From: CAYOZN01 sp964408455
Lineage (GTDB): Bacteria; Planctomycetota; Phycisphaerae; UBA1845; UTPLA1
Assembly (NCBI GenBank): GCA_964408455.1
Contig: CAYOZN010000013.1
Span: forward strand, 58,915 to 122,914
Length of the DNA stretch: 64,000 bases
Direction of reading: 5' to 3'
The notes beneath the pieces are model-generated. The model saw only the letters and a list, made by a program, of their open reading frames with translations. It made no database searches and had not been told where the DNA came from. Each line of letters begins with the position of its first letter. The stretch's first letter is position 1. Positions 54,226-63,305 of the stretch are shown in pieces. The translations under genes were made by a program, and so were the position numbers.

Positions 54226-55095
54226 TTACAGGTCGCTGGGGAAGCCGGGCTGCCAGATGGTGGCATCGCCGCTGACGGAGAAGCGCGTGTCATAAAACGC
54301 GTTGACGGCGTGGCCGTCCGCGAAGCCCATGCTCCAGGTGGAGAACTTGCGGTGCCAGCCGGGCGAACGGACCGCGCCGCTGGGAAGCGTGGGCCGGGCA
54401 TTCTGCGTGGCGCTGTACATGCCGTGCTCGTTCCACATGACGAAGCGGGAGGCCTTGCCGCCGATGAGGTGCCTGGCGATACGCTTGGCATAGATCGGCG
54501 CGTCGAAGTTGACGTTGAAATTGCCTGAGCCGCCTTTGTAACCCTGCATGAACCGCGTGTTCAAGGTGTAGCTGCTGCCGTTTGCCTGCCAGGAAGAATA
54601 GGGTGACCATTCGGCGTTGGAGTTGCCGTTTCCGATGATGGCGGTTTCGTTGCTCTTGTCGCCGGGATCGATGAAGACTTCCAGCGTGGAGGTGTCGTGA
54701 GTGGCGGCGGGATCCATCGTGGCACTCAGGGGACGTATGCGCGGCGGGTACACCGTATCGGGGTTATATCCCTGCCAGTTGTTGAACTTGGCTTTGAAGC
54801 CGCCCCAGACCCAGGGTGTGAATAGGTTGACGGAGTAGCCCTGCCGGGCAGGAAAGGTGTACCACTCGATGGCGCGGTCCGGCGCCTTCTCGTCGAAGTA
54901 CATCAGCGTGCCGATCATGATCTGGCGCAGGTTGGAGACGCACTTGGCCTTAGCGCCCTCTTCCTTGGCCATGTGCAGGGCCGGCATCAGGATGGAGATG
55001 AGCAGGGCGATGATGGCGATGACGACGAGGAGTTCGATCAGGGTAAAAGCGCGCTGGCTCGCGGCAGTCAGCGGGCGGGATTGAATACACGGCAT
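54226..55095 (-). CDS. pseudopilin-like protein with prepilin leader (2 of 4)
   Basis: A 289-residue protein. Basic leader, then AFTLIELLVVIAIIALLISI with the pilin Glu5, then HMAKEEGAKAKCVSNLRQIMI and a variable domain. The C-terminus has GWHRKFSTWSMGFADGHAVN, the DGH motif, and ends FPSDL. It is the third transcribed of three tandem paralogues and very close to the next two in the parts RFMQGYKGG, KASRFVMWNEHGMYSATQNA and SGDATIWQPGFP. GGAGG seven bases before ATG 55095 sets the start. The product should be inserted in the membrane and cleaved by a prepilin peptidase. Confidence 0.85.
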   Translation of the reverse strand: MPCIQSRPLTAASQRAFTLIELLVVIAIIALLISILMPALHMAKEEGAKAKCVSNLRQIMIGTLMYFDEKAPDRAIEWYTFPARQGYSVNLFTPWVWGGFKAKFNNWQGYNPDTVYPPRIRPLSATMDPAATHDTSTLEVFIDPGDKSNETAIIGNGNSNAEWSPYSSWQANGSSYTLNTRFMQGYKGGSGNFNVNFDAPIYAKRIARHLIGGKASRFVMWNEHGMYSATQNARPTLPSGAVRSPGWHRKFSTWSMGFADGHAVNAFYDTRFSVSGDATIWQPGFPSDL

Positions 55096-55150
55096 GACAG
55101 GGCCTCCGTCGTCAATACCTCTGGCAAATGCCGGCTCGCGCTACCCGTGC

Positions 55151-55179
55151 ATTATAACAACGGCATCGCGCGTGGCGAC
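55151..55179 (-). promoter_or_regulatory. promoter candidate for the pseudopilin at 55095
   Basis: A perfect -10 box TATAAT (minus strand, 55151-55156) lies 56 bases before the start codon. The -35 region at 17 bases (55174-55179) is GTCGCC, a weak match. Confidence 0.35.
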
Positions 55180-55198
55180 GCCCGCGAATCTCGTCAGC

Positions 55199-56101
55199 TT
55201 ACAGATCGTTCGGGAACCCGGGCTGCCAGATGGTGGCATCGCCGCTGATGGAAAATCGCGTGTCGTAGAAGCCATTTGTCGCGTGGCCATCGGCGAAGCC
55301 CATGCTCCACTGCGACCACTTGCGATGCCAGCCGCGCGTCTGAACCGCGCCGGAGGGCAGTGTCGGCTTGGCATTCTGCGTCGCGCTGTACATGCCCTGT
55401 TCGTTCCACATGACAAAGCGGGAGGCCTTGCCGCCCACCAGGTGCTTGGCAATTCGCCTCGCAAAGACGTCGGTCTCATTGGCGGGCGGGCCAACCAGGA
55501 AGCTGCCGTTGCCGCCCTTGTAGCCCTGCATGAAGCGGGTGTTGAGGGTATAGCTGCTGCCGTTCACCTTCCACGAGGGGAAGGGCTCTTCCTGGGCGTT
55601 GGAATTGCCACTCCCGATCAGATTCGTATCCCAGGAGCGATCGCCGCAGCAGATGAACGCCTCAACGACGGACTTGGCCGATGTCGCTGTCGGATCGATA
55701 AACTTGGTCAGCGGTCGGACATGCGGGTCGTAGTAATCATCATCCGAAGGCGTCTCTCCCGGCGGTGTGATCGTGGACTTGAAGCCGCCGAAGACCCAGG
55801 GAACGTATACGGCAGTCGGGGGAGCAAGTGGCGCCCCGGTGGAAGTCGCATACTTGGGATACTTGTACCAGGGGATGTTCCGGTCGGGGGCATGATCGTC
55901 AAAATACATCATCGTACTGGTCATGATGGTGCGCAGGTTGGAGATGCACTTGGTCTTGCAGCCCTCTTCGCGTGCCATGTGGAGCGCCGGCAGGAGGATC
56001 GATATTAATAGTGCGATGATGGCGATGACGACGAGAAGTTCGATCAGTGTGAAGGCCGGGCGGCGGCGAAACGGCATTCTGCGGACTTGCAGGCGCGACA
56101 T
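55199..56101 (-). CDS. pseudopilin-like protein with prepilin leader (3 of 4)
   Basis: A 300-residue paralogue of its neighbours. A basic leader precedes AFTLIELLVVIAIIALLISI, followed by LHMAREEGCKTKCISNLRTI. The C-terminal half repeats GSSYTLNTRFMQGYKGGNG, KASRFVMWNEQGMYSATQNA and FADGHATNGFYDTRF, and the last residues are FPNDL. GGAGG seven bases upstream of ATG 56101 fixes the start and rules out the longer frame to 56191. Confidence 0.86.
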   Translation of the reverse strand: MSRLQVRRMPFRRRPAFTLIELLVVIAIIALLISILLPALHMAREEGCKTKCISNLRTIMTSTMMYFDDHAPDRNIPWYKYPKYATSTGAPLAPPTAVYVPWVFGGFKSTITPPGETPSDDDYYDPHVRPLTKFIDPTATSAKSVVEAFICCGDRSWDTNLIGSGNSNAQEEPFPSWKVNGSSYTLNTRFMQGYKGGNGSFLVGPPANETDVFARRIAKHLVGGKASRFVMWNEQGMYSATQNAKPTLPSGAVQTRGWHRKWSQWSMGFADGHATNGFYDTRFSISGDATIWQPGFPNDL

Positions 56102-56202
56102 GGAAGAACCTCCATCGAGTTTCATTTTCGACGGGTGACTTCGCGTCACTTGACGGGCCGTAGCGGCGTTGATGCGGCTGACCCGCATCAAACAAAGCTA
56201 AC

Positions 56203-57105
56203 TTAGTTGCCGCCGGGGCCGGGATTCGCGGACGGCTCCCAGATCGTCGCATCGCCACTGATGGCGAAGCGAGTGTCGTAGAAGGCGTTGGATGCGTGAC
56301 CATCGGCAAACGCCATGCTCCACTGAGACCATTTGCGGTGCCAACCCCGTTGCTGTACCGCGCCCGACGGCAGCGTCATTTTCGCGTTCTGCGTTGCGCT
56401 GTACATGCCCTGTTCATTCCACATGACAAACCGCGATGCCTTGCCGCCGATGAGGTGCTTGGCGATGCGCTTCGAATAGGGCACCGACTGACCGCCGTTG
56501 GTTTCCGGACTGCCAACCCCAAAACCACCGCCTGTACCTGCATAGCCCTGCATGAACCGCGTATTTAATGTGTAACTGCTGCCGTTTACACGCCAGGATG
56601 GATACGGCTCCCATTGAGCATTTGAGTTGGAGTTACCGATCAAGGCAGTTTGATAGGACTTGTCGGTGGGGCAAATGAACACCTCGATGACGGACTTGTT
56701 GTCCGTCGCCGTAGGGTCCATGTACCTGCTCAACGGACGAATCCGCGCGGGCCAGCAATCATCGTTCGAAATGTCCTCGCCTGGGGGCCGTACGGTTGCC
56801 AGCATTCCTCCAAATGCCCAGGGGACGTACACACCAGGACCTGCGGGCAGGCCCGGCGTATTGGCGTGCGCGGGCCACTGATACCACGGTATATTCCGGT
56901 CAGGTGCATGTTCATCCATGTACATGAGCGTCCCCGCGATAATTTGCCGAAGGCCCGAAATGCACTTGGTCTTCGCACCCTCCTCGCGGGCCTGATGCAG
57001 CGCCGGCAGAAGAATGGATATGAGCAGCGCAATGATTGCGATGACCACCAGCAGCTCGATCAAGGTGAATGCGCCGCGCACACGATTCGTCAACCGGCGA
57101 GACAT
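56203..57105 (-). CDS. pseudopilin-like protein with prepilin leader (4 of 4)
   Basis: A 300-residue protein, first transcribed of the three tandem paralogues. A basic leader precedes AFTLIELLVVIAIIALLISI. Conserved with the other two are LMYMDEHAPDRNIPWYQWP, RFMQGYAGTGG, KASRFVMWNEQGMYSATQNA and FADGHASNAFYDTRFAIS. It ends in a Gly/Pro-rich PSANPGPGGN instead of the FPxDL of its sisters. AAGGGA precedes ATG 57105. The intergenic gaps of 101 and 103 bp allow each gene its own promoter. Confidence 0.86.
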   Translation of the reverse strand: MSRRLTNRVRGAFTLIELLVVIAIIALLISILLPALHQAREEGAKTKCISGLRQIIAGTLMYMDEHAPDRNIPWYQWPAHANTPGLPAGPGVYVPWAFGGMLATVRPPGEDISNDDCWPARIRPLSRYMDPTATDNKSVIEVFICPTDKSYQTALIGNSNSNAQWEPYPSWRVNGSSYTLNTRFMQGYAGTGGGFGVGSPETNGGQSVPYSKRIAKHLIGGKASRFVMWNEQGMYSATQNAKMTLPSGAVQQRGWHRKWSQWSMAFADGHASNAFYDTRFAISGDATIWEPSANPGPGGN

Positions 57106-57167
57106 TGGCTATCCCTTTACTCCTGCGATATTCAAGCCGCAGGCTACCCACTTCACCTAAAGTTTAT

Positions 57168-57596
57168 TCAGACCGACTTGGGCCGCACGCGCTCGGGCGG
57201 CGGCGCATCTGCCGGCGTTTCGCCGGGGGCGTACTCCTGCGGCGGCGGCTCGTCATATATGGGTTCTGCATTCGGCTCGCACTTCGGACAACGGCCGGTC
57301 GAACCGGGAACGTCCGCACCGAGGATCAACTCGCCGCACGTACAGGGTATCGGCAGATAGGCCTCGACCTTGCCGCAGCGCTTGCAGGTAATCGGTGCCT
57401 TGCCGCCGACGGCGGCGAGCGCCTCACGGTTCTCCTGCGGGCTGAGGGAGAACACGCCCCCGCAGACCCGGCACTTCCAATTGATGTAGTCTTCCTGCGT
57501 TACCGCCGGCGGCCCTTCGTCCGAGCCTGCAAAGACCGTGATGAGCAATGCCGCAGCCAGCGCGACGACAATAATCGCGATTTTAAGTGACTTCAC
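57168..57596 (-). CDS. small membrane protein with two zinc ribbons
   Basis: A 142-residue protein starting at GTG 57596. One N-terminal membrane segment (IAIIVVALAAALLITVFAG) is followed by a Cys-rich part: CRVCGG (about 42-47), CKRCGK, CTCGEL and CPKCEPN, enough for two Cys4 ribbons. The tail is Pro/Glu-rich. It lies directly upstream of the tandem pseudopilin genes on the same strand. No function is known; the genomic association suggests a link with the pseudopilin-like system. Confidence 0.65.
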   Translation of the reverse strand: MKSLKIAIIVVALAAALLITVFAGSDEGPPAVTQEDYINWKCRVCGGVFSLSPQENREALAAVGGKAPITCKRCGKVEAYLPIPCTCGELILGADVPGSTGRCPKCEPNAEPIYDEPPPQEYAPGETPADAPPPERVRPKSV

Positions 57597-57846
57597 TTTT
57601 TATTAGTCTCTTCACCCGCAAGAACATGATTAGCGTGCGAGGCACCCACTCGCGCACTTGTGAGAGGATTATATCCGAATTGCAGCATGGGGGTCCAGAA
57701 CCCCTCCGCGGCATGGTCCGCCCCCGGCCGGTCGGAGGCGCCTGGCGCCTCGCTCACCGCTGCCATTAAATTGGGCGACGCGCCGGGCGCATCGTTTACG
57801 CATGGGGCGCTCGCAAGGCTGCCTGCCAGGCGGCCAACAGGGCCGA

Positions 57847-58623
57847 TTACCAGAATTGCCAGTCTCCCGTGCCGACGACGTAAACGTAGAGCACCAGGTT
57901 GGTAATGCCGTGCGTAACCATCAGGAATAACAGGCTCTTACGCCAATAGAACAGGGCGTTGAAGAACATCCAGCACAGGATGCTGACGCCCCAGTTGGCC
58001 GGATGCTGGACGACCGACAGCAGCGACGATCCGATGAACGACCACAGGGTGAACCGGCCCAGCGGCACCGACTCGGGCCGATCCCAGTTGATGAACGCCC
58101 GGAGGATGAAGCCGCGCCAGAACAGTTCCTCGACGAGCGCGACGATGGTGACGGCCCGCGTGATCTTGAGGACGACGTGGGTCCAGAAATCGAGTGGGTG
58201 CGGGTACTGTTCGGTCACCGGCGTGGGGGCCTGCTCGACGAGCGTGATGAACGGCGGCGCGCCGGAGAGCGAGAGCTTGCCGCCCAGGCTGACGCCGCCG
58301 ATGGCGATGTCGTTGAGAATGTGTTGCCCGACGACCCAGAGTGCCGCGGCGGCAACACCTGCGACGGCCGCCGTCGCCCAATGGGGCGCGCCCAGGCCGG
58401 GCCAGTGACGCCGGAAGAGCCATGCCACAACGGTGGCTCCGGCGATGTGAATGACGATCCCGACGTGATGCAGCCGACCCGGAAAGGCATCAGCCACCAT
58501 CATCAGCAGCAGATAGGCCATGAACGGTGCGACGAGCGGAAGCCGCGGCTCCGCCTGCACCGCGGCGCGCACCCAGGATGGTTCGGTCGCCGCATCGTCG
58601 CCTGGGGAAGGGGTGTGATCCAT
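57847..58623 (-). CDS. CPBP (CAAX-type) intramembrane protease family protein
   Basis: A 258-residue protein with about seven membrane segments. All CPBP motifs are intact: VALVEELFWRGFILR (EExxxR), LLSVVQHPANWGV (FxxxH-like, here VxxxH) and MVTHGITNLVLY (HxxxN). The EELFWRGF form resembles the CAAX-protease-related proteins that occur with exosortase systems, but no exosortase gene is in the window. The substrate is unknown. ATG 58623 is the only plausible start. Confidence 0.82.
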   Translation of the reverse strand: MDHTPSPGDDAATEPSWVRAAVQAEPRLPLVAPFMAYLLLMMVADAFPGRLHHVGIVIHIAGATVVAWLFRRHWPGLGAPHWATAAVAGVAAAALWVVGQHILNDIAIGGVSLGGKLSLSGAPPFITLVEQAPTPVTEQYPHPLDFWTHVVLKITRAVTIVALVEELFWRGFILRAFINWDRPESVPLGRFTLWSFIGSSLLSVVQHPANWGVSILCWMFFNALFYWRKSLLFLMVTHGITNLVLYVYVVGTGDWQFW

Positions 58624-58658
58624 GGCGGCGGCATTGTGTCACGCATCGCGCGCACATG

Positions 58659-58702
58659 CCACGGGTGCGGGTACCACTGCTCACAAAGCTTTGCACCCGT
58701 GG
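58659..58702. repeat. inverted repeat upstream of the CPBP gene
   Basis: CCACGGGTGC (58659-58668) and GCACCCGTGG (58693-58702) are perfect complements with a 24-base spacer. Further right, GCACCCATGC at 58721-58730 repeats the right arm with two changes, and TTGC ... GCAA forms a small extra hairpin between them. It is a likely mobile palindromic repeat. Confidence 0.6.
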
Positions 58703-58820
58703 AGTTGCACTCTCGCAATGGCACCCATGCAACCTCGTAAAAACGAGAACCGCGCCGGGCGAGCTTTGTCGCCGGCGCGGTTCGATTGACGGGGGCATAC
58801 CTGTATTTGCGTGACGTCCT

Positions 58821-59657
58821 CTACTGGAGGACCGGATCGGCCGCCAGGGCCTTGCGCAGCTTGGCGATGGCCGAAAGCTGAATCTGGCGGACGCGCTCCT
58901 TGCTGACCCGCATGGTGCGGCCGATGTCTTCGAGCGTCTGCCGTTCGGACTGATCCTCGGCGGGGAAGCGCTTCTGAAGAACGGCCCGCTCGACATCCGT
59001 CAGATCGGCGACCTCGTCCTCGAGGATGCGGCTGAGCCGCTCCGCGAAGAGAGACCGCTGATCGATGCGGTTTCGCTCGACGACGTCGCTCTCCTCGAAG
59101 TCCACGTCGTATGGACCGGAGATCTTGCTCCGCCGCTTGCTGTCCATGAGGGCGGCACGTGAAAAGGCCCGCAGGATCGCGTTGCACGCATACGTGCTGA
59201 AGCGATATCCGCGCCAGGGATCGAACGTGTCGGTCGCTCGGAGCAGGCCCATCATGCCTTCGCTGAGCAGCTCGTCGCGATCGAGGTTGTCGAACCGGTT
59301 CCGGCCGATCAGGTCGTAAACCAGGCCGAGGTTTGCCTCGACAATGCGCGTGCGGAGGGTGTTGTACCGCTGGAGCCAGCGCGAGTACTCGGCCTTGCGG
59401 CCGGGGGTGATCCGCTGGGCGGCGGCCTTATAAAGCAGGCGCAGCTTGTAGCCGGTGAAGTGGAGCTGCTTGAAAAGCAGGGTCTCCTCTTCCGGAGTGA
59501 GGCGGCCGGAGCGCGCAACTGCGCCGGGCCAATCCACAAACAGCCGGGCTTCAAGGCCGGGCCGCTTCAGTTCCTTGTTCGGAATGAACGGGGGTGGGGG
59601 CGTCCAGTCGCGGAGCCCCGGGCGTTCACTGGGATCAGTTGTAATTCGACGAACCAT
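58821..59657 (-). CDS. sigma-70 family RNA polymerase sigma factor
   Basis: A 278-residue sigma factor. Region 2 covers NLGLVYDLIGRNRFDNLDRD, LLSEGMMGLLRATDTFDPWR and YRFSTYACNAILRAFSR. Region 4 is TDVERAVLQKRFP ... QTLEDIGRTMRVSKERVRQI, with the promoter-recognition helix-turn-helix. A region-1.2-like RLTPEEETLLFKQLHFTGYK precedes them. ATG 59657 follows an AGG about nine bases upstream; the longer frame to 59804 crosses what looks like promoter DNA. The target promoters cannot be deduced. Confidence 0.85.
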   Translation of the reverse strand: MVRRITTDPSERPGLRDWTPPPPFIPNKELKRPGLEARLFVDWPGAVARSGRLTPEEETLLFKQLHFTGYKLRLLYKAAAQRITPGRKAEYSRWLQRYNTLRTRIVEANLGLVYDLIGRNRFDNLDRDELLSEGMMGLLRATDTFDPWRGYRFSTYACNAILRAFSRAALMDSKRRSKISGPYDVDFEESDVVERNRIDQRSLFAERLSRILEDEVADLTDVERAVLQKRFPAEDQSERQTLEDIGRTMRVSKERVRQIQLSAIAKLRKALAADPVLQ

Positions 59658-60062
59658 GTTCACTGCCTCGACCGGCGTATGCGAGTTTTTCCGCAAAGCG
59701 CCGTTCATTGTGTCCCGAATATCAGCTCGGGACTCACCTATCCCCCTGTCACCTTCGCCCACCTGATATGTATACCGACCTTGGTCGGAATTGTTCCCGG
59801 ACATCAGGAAAAACCGTACCCTTTCGATACGCTTTCAACTTTTTTCCCGAACGCTGCCGATCTGGCGAGCGGCGGCGGAGTGCGGTCCCGGGAGTGGCAA
59901 AATGCACTCAACTCTCTGAATTATCATGGCTTACGGGCGGTCGTGCGTCGGCAATACTGCCCGCAAGACACCCCCTAGATGCGCCGCTTCCAATGCAGGT
60001 TTCAGGGCCCGAGAAGTTCACCTAGACACATTTCAGGCGATTGACGATAGGTCGTCTCGGGT
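59658..60062. other. intergenic region upstream of the sigma factor gene
   Basis: No gene is supported. Notable are the inverted repeat CCGACC-TT-GGTCGG at 59775-59788 and, on the minus strand, GGAACA and TATACA flanking it at a 17-base distance. This could be a regulated promoter of the sigma gene. A second small hairpin CCCGA ... TCGGG lies at about 59716-59731. Confidence 0.3.
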
Positions 60063-60320
60063 TCAATTCTCGTCCGTATCCCGCGGCGTCAACACGGCGC
60101 CCAGGGCCTCGAACAGGGCCACCGCTGTCTGCCGGAAGCCTATTTCCGACTCCCAGGGGCTGGTTACCGCGGCGGAAAGACCCGCGACCCAACCCGGCAC
60201 AAAAGCCTCCCTGAAACGCTTGGCGACTTCCGAGTCCCAGCAGCCGGTGGTAGGTACCAGCAATATTGTTGCCAGCGTCAAACTGATCAGCTTTCCGCAA
60301 GTCTGCTGCGGCCGTTTCAT
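60063..60320 (-). CDS. small lipoprotein of unknown function
   Basis: An 85-residue protein. The signal peptide ends in a lipobox (VPTTGC), so the mature part of about 58 residues is lipid-anchored. It includes FREAFVPGWVAGLSAAVTSP and FRQTAVALFEALGAVLTPRD. No domain was recognised. GGAG seven bases before ATG 60320 supports the start; the frame to 60344 lacks a site. It is divergent from the large exported protein at 60549. Confidence 0.65.
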   Translation of the reverse strand: MKRPQQTCGKLISLTLATILLVPTTGCWDSEVAKRFREAFVPGWVAGLSAAVTSPWESEIGFRQTAVALFEALGAVLTPRDTDEN

Positions 60321-60548
60321 TTCGCGACTCCTGGTTGCGCTCAATCACGGCTGGTGCCTCGAGGCCCAATCCGGTGTATTGAGCATCGACCGCTCTCTCG
60401 CCAGCGGAACACGCCTCCGGGCCTTCCGAGGACCTATCGGACCAAGGCGAGCCCCTCTCCGCGGTGCCTGAACCGGCCTTCTGGTCGAACCGATGAATGG
60501 AGGCGAAGCGATCCGAGCCTGAATGCCCGTCCATCGACCGATGTCGTT

Positions 60549-63218
60549 ATGAAAGCCGCAACCCGCTCATCACTGGCGATTCTGACCGCGCTGATCGCGC
60601 TTTTGTGCGCGAAATCGGGGGCCCGTGCGGATGAATCCACGGTCGACTCGACGGCGGTCGTGTCTTCGCTAATCGAAAAGCGCGTCGTAAAGACGTTCGA
60701 TTTCGACGAGCGCCGCCTTGGCAACTATGAAGACCAGCCCATGAACTGGCTGCCCATGGTCGGTGCCGGGTATCCGCGCTTTCTGGAGGCGCGGTTCGAC
60801 ATGCAGTCGGGGCATCTGGCCCCGCCATGCTTCAAGTTCCACGCGCGCGTCGGCAGCGCCGGGGCGTTTTATCTCGCCAAGGACATTCCCGTGCATCCCG
60901 ACAGCGCCTATCGCATCACCGCGTGGGTTCGTACGCGGCAGGTGCGGCACGCCAGGGCACGGATCAGCGCGTATTACCTCGATCATGCCCTGCGCAAGAT
61001 CGAAGGCACCGAGCACTGGTCCGAAGACTTGCGCGACGAAAGTGGCGCGGAGTGGACGCTCGCACGAATCGATCTGCCAGGCGGTTTCGATCGGGCGCGC
61101 TGGATCGGGCTGGCGTTTCGCATCGAACAACCGCTGGTGACGGGTGGAGCCGAACAACTTGCATCGGAACTGGTGCACCGCGACGCACACGCCGAGGCGT
61201 GGCTGGATGACATCTCGATCATGCGGCTGCCGATCGTGAGCATGCAGCTCAACATGGCTCACGGCGTGTATGTGGGCGAAACGCCCACGGGCATTGACAT
61301 TGCCATGCGCGATCTGGATGGCACCGGTTTGCGCGTGGACCTGCGGGTTCTGGATGCCGAGTCGCGCGTGATCCGCGAGCGCCGGCTGGATGCGAGTACG
61401 CTCCTGGGCGGGCCGGCGCGGGTGGTGCTTGAACCGCTTCCGGCCGGGCTCTATGCGGCTCAGGTGACGACGCACGCCGGCCAGACGCTCGTCTCGTCCC
61501 ACACGCGGGGATTCGTACGCCTCAACGCCGATTGCGGCGGCGGCGGCCGGCAGGGCTTCGGAATCGTGGCGGACGAGTCCATCTTCGAGCACGGCGATCT
61601 GAATGTCGCTCTAATGGCACTATTGTCCCCGGAGATGGTCAAGCTGCCCCTGTGGCGGGTCAACCAGTCGGACGACGAGATCGTGCGCGGCAGCGCCGAG
61701 ACCGACCGGCTGGTGGACGAACTATTGAAGCTGGGTATCGGTGTGGTCGGCGTGTTTGCCGATCTGCCGCCGAGCCTGGCGGCGGATTTCGAGCCGCCCG
61801 ATCGCCGGCTCTTGAAGGTGCTGGCCGGCGCGCCGCAGGTGTGGCGGCCGTGGCTGGCCCTGGTGCTCATGCGGCACGGACATCGCATCCATGCGTGGCA
61901 GGTCGGCAGCGACGGGATGACGCCGCCCGTGGACGAGAGGCTGCGTGACCAGGCCCTGCGAAACGTGCGTGCCGAAGTGCAGACACTCATCGGCAGCCCG
62001 CGTCTGGTGGCCCCTGTTCGAACGGGCATCGATGGGGCGTTGCCGGCCGCAGACGCGGTCGCCGTACGTGTGCCGGCCCACATCGCGGCCCGCGGGCTGG
62101 CGGGTATGCTGCCGTCGCAAGCGGCGGGGCAGGCGCGATGGGCCACGCTCGAGACGCGCAATCCAACGCGATATGACCGGCGCTGGCGGCTGTTCGACTA
62201 CGCCCAGCGGCTGATTGAGTGCCGTTCTGCCGGCATCGAAGCGGTGTTTGTGCCGCAGCCATGGCGCATCGAGGACGCCGGCGGGGGTCCCGTGGTCTGG
62301 CACCAGGAGGAGCTGATCATCCTGCGCACGCTGAACCAGGCCCTGGGCGGACTGAGCGCCGATCGAGACATCTGGATCGCCGACGGCGTCCGGGCACAGC
62401 TGTTTGCCGACGAGCGCGGGGAGCATGGGGCACTGGCGGTCTATGCCGACGGACAGGGGACGGCGCCGCAGCGCGTCGCCGCGGATCTCGGCCAGGCGGC
62501 GCAGTTGATCGACATGTGGGGCAATGCATCGCCGCCTGAAGTGCGGCGCGGCGATCTCGTGTTTGATCTGGACGCGATGCCGCTGGTCATCCAGCCGGTG
62601 GAGCCGTGGCGCGGCCGCATGCTGGATTCGTTTCGCCTGGATGAACCGGGCTTCGGCGTCCAGGTGCAATCGCAGGTGCGGCAGATTTCGTTTGTCAATA
62701 CGCGGACGTCGCGGCTGCGGGGCGATCTGAAGCTGATTCCCCCGCCGGGCTGGCGGATCGCGCCGGCCCTGATGAGCGTGAGCCTGGCCCCGGGCGCGAC
62801 GTTTTCGGAAATGGTGGCGTTTCATCTGCCGACAAACCAGCCGGCAGGCAGGACGGTGCTGACAGCGCGGCTTCGGGCGCTGGACGACGACTTTGAGGGC
62901 ATCACGCTGCGGGCGCCGATTGAGGTGAATGCGCCCGGGCTGGATGTGAACGCGGCGGCCTACGTCGATGGCGATCACGTGCGCGTGATCCACCGCATCA
63001 CGAACCGGACCGACGATGCCCTGCGGCTGAAGTCGTACCTGGTGTCGGCCGATCGTTCGCGCGACGTGCGGCTGATTCGCAACCTGGCGCCGGGGCAGAC
63101 GACGGTGCGGGAGTATCGCATCGACGACGTGGCGAGCGTGATCGGCAGGCACATCCGGCTGACGGTCGAGCAGGTGGATGGCCCGCTGCGGCATAATGCA
63201 GTCATCAAGCTGGATTGA
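60549..63218 (+). CDS. large exported protein of unknown function
   Basis: An 889-residue protein with a signal peptide (residues 1-27, ending near SGARA). Residues 40-240 look like a beta-sandwich carbohydrate-binding-type domain (SGHLAPPCFKFHARVGSAG; DSAYRITAWVRT). The middle (about 330-650) has alternating strands and helices with GIVADESIFEHG and VFVPQPWRIED, possibly a TIM-barrel, but no catalytic motif can be named. The last 200 residues are beta-rich, with NEW-like repeats (LIPPPGWRIAPALMSVSLAP). A glycan-active role is possible, not shown. ATG 60549 starts the signal peptide. Confidence 0.65.
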   Translation: MKAATRSSLAILTALIALLCAKSGARADESTVDSTAVVSSLIEKRVVKTFDFDERRLGNYEDQPMNWLPMVGAGYPRFLEARFDMQSGHLAPPCFKFHARVGSAGAFYLAKDIPVHPDSAYRITAWVRTRQVRHARARISAYYLDHALRKIEGTEHWSEDLRDESGAEWTLARIDLPGGFDRARWIGLAFRIEQPLVTGGAEQLASELVHRDAHAEAWLDDISIMRLPIVSMQLNMAHGVYVGETPTGIDIAMRDLDGTGLRVDLRVLDAESRVIRERRLDASTLLGGPARVVLEPLPAGLYAAQVTTHAGQTLVSSHTRGFVRLNADCGGGGRQGFGIVADESIFEHGDLNVALMALLSPEMVKLPLWRVNQSDDEIVRGSAETDRLVDELLKLGIGVVGVFADLPPSLAADFEPPDRRLLKVLAGAPQVWRPWLALVLMRHGHRIHAWQVGSDGMTPPVDERLRDQALRNVRAEVQTLIGSPRLVAPVRTGIDGALPAADAVAVRVPAHIAARGLAGMLPSQAAGQARWATLETRNPTRYDRRWRLFDYAQRLIECRSAGIEAVFVPQPWRIEDAGGGPVVWHQEELIILRTLNQALGGLSADRDIWIADGVRAQLFADERGEHGALAVYADGQGTAPQRVAADLGQAAQLIDMWGNASPPEVRRGDLVFDLDAMPLVIQPVEPWRGRMLDSFRLDEPGFGVQVQSQVRQISFVNTRTSRLRGDLKLIPPPGWRIAPALMSVSLAPGATFSEMVAFHLPTNQPAGRTVLTARLRALDDDFEGITLRAPIEVNAPGLDVNAAAYVDGDHVRVIHRITNRTDDALRLKSYLVSADRSRDVRLIRNLAPGQTTVREYRIDDVASVIGRHIRLTVEQVDGPLRHNAVIKLD

Positions 63219-63305
63219 TCCTGACCCGAAACGCAACGTGGTGCTTGTGTAAATCACGCGTTGCTCCCTCCCGAATGAGGGGTGCCACGAGCCGTTGATC
63301 GGTGG

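Noticed and set aside
54134..57105. CRISPR-like array suspected from repeated blocks
   Set aside because: The repetition comes from paralogous pseudopilin genes and one palindrome; there are no regular short repeats with spacers.
60050..60080. GGGTTCAATTC resembling a tRNA T-loop
   Set aside because: Overlaps the end of the small lipoprotein gene and has no matching stems.
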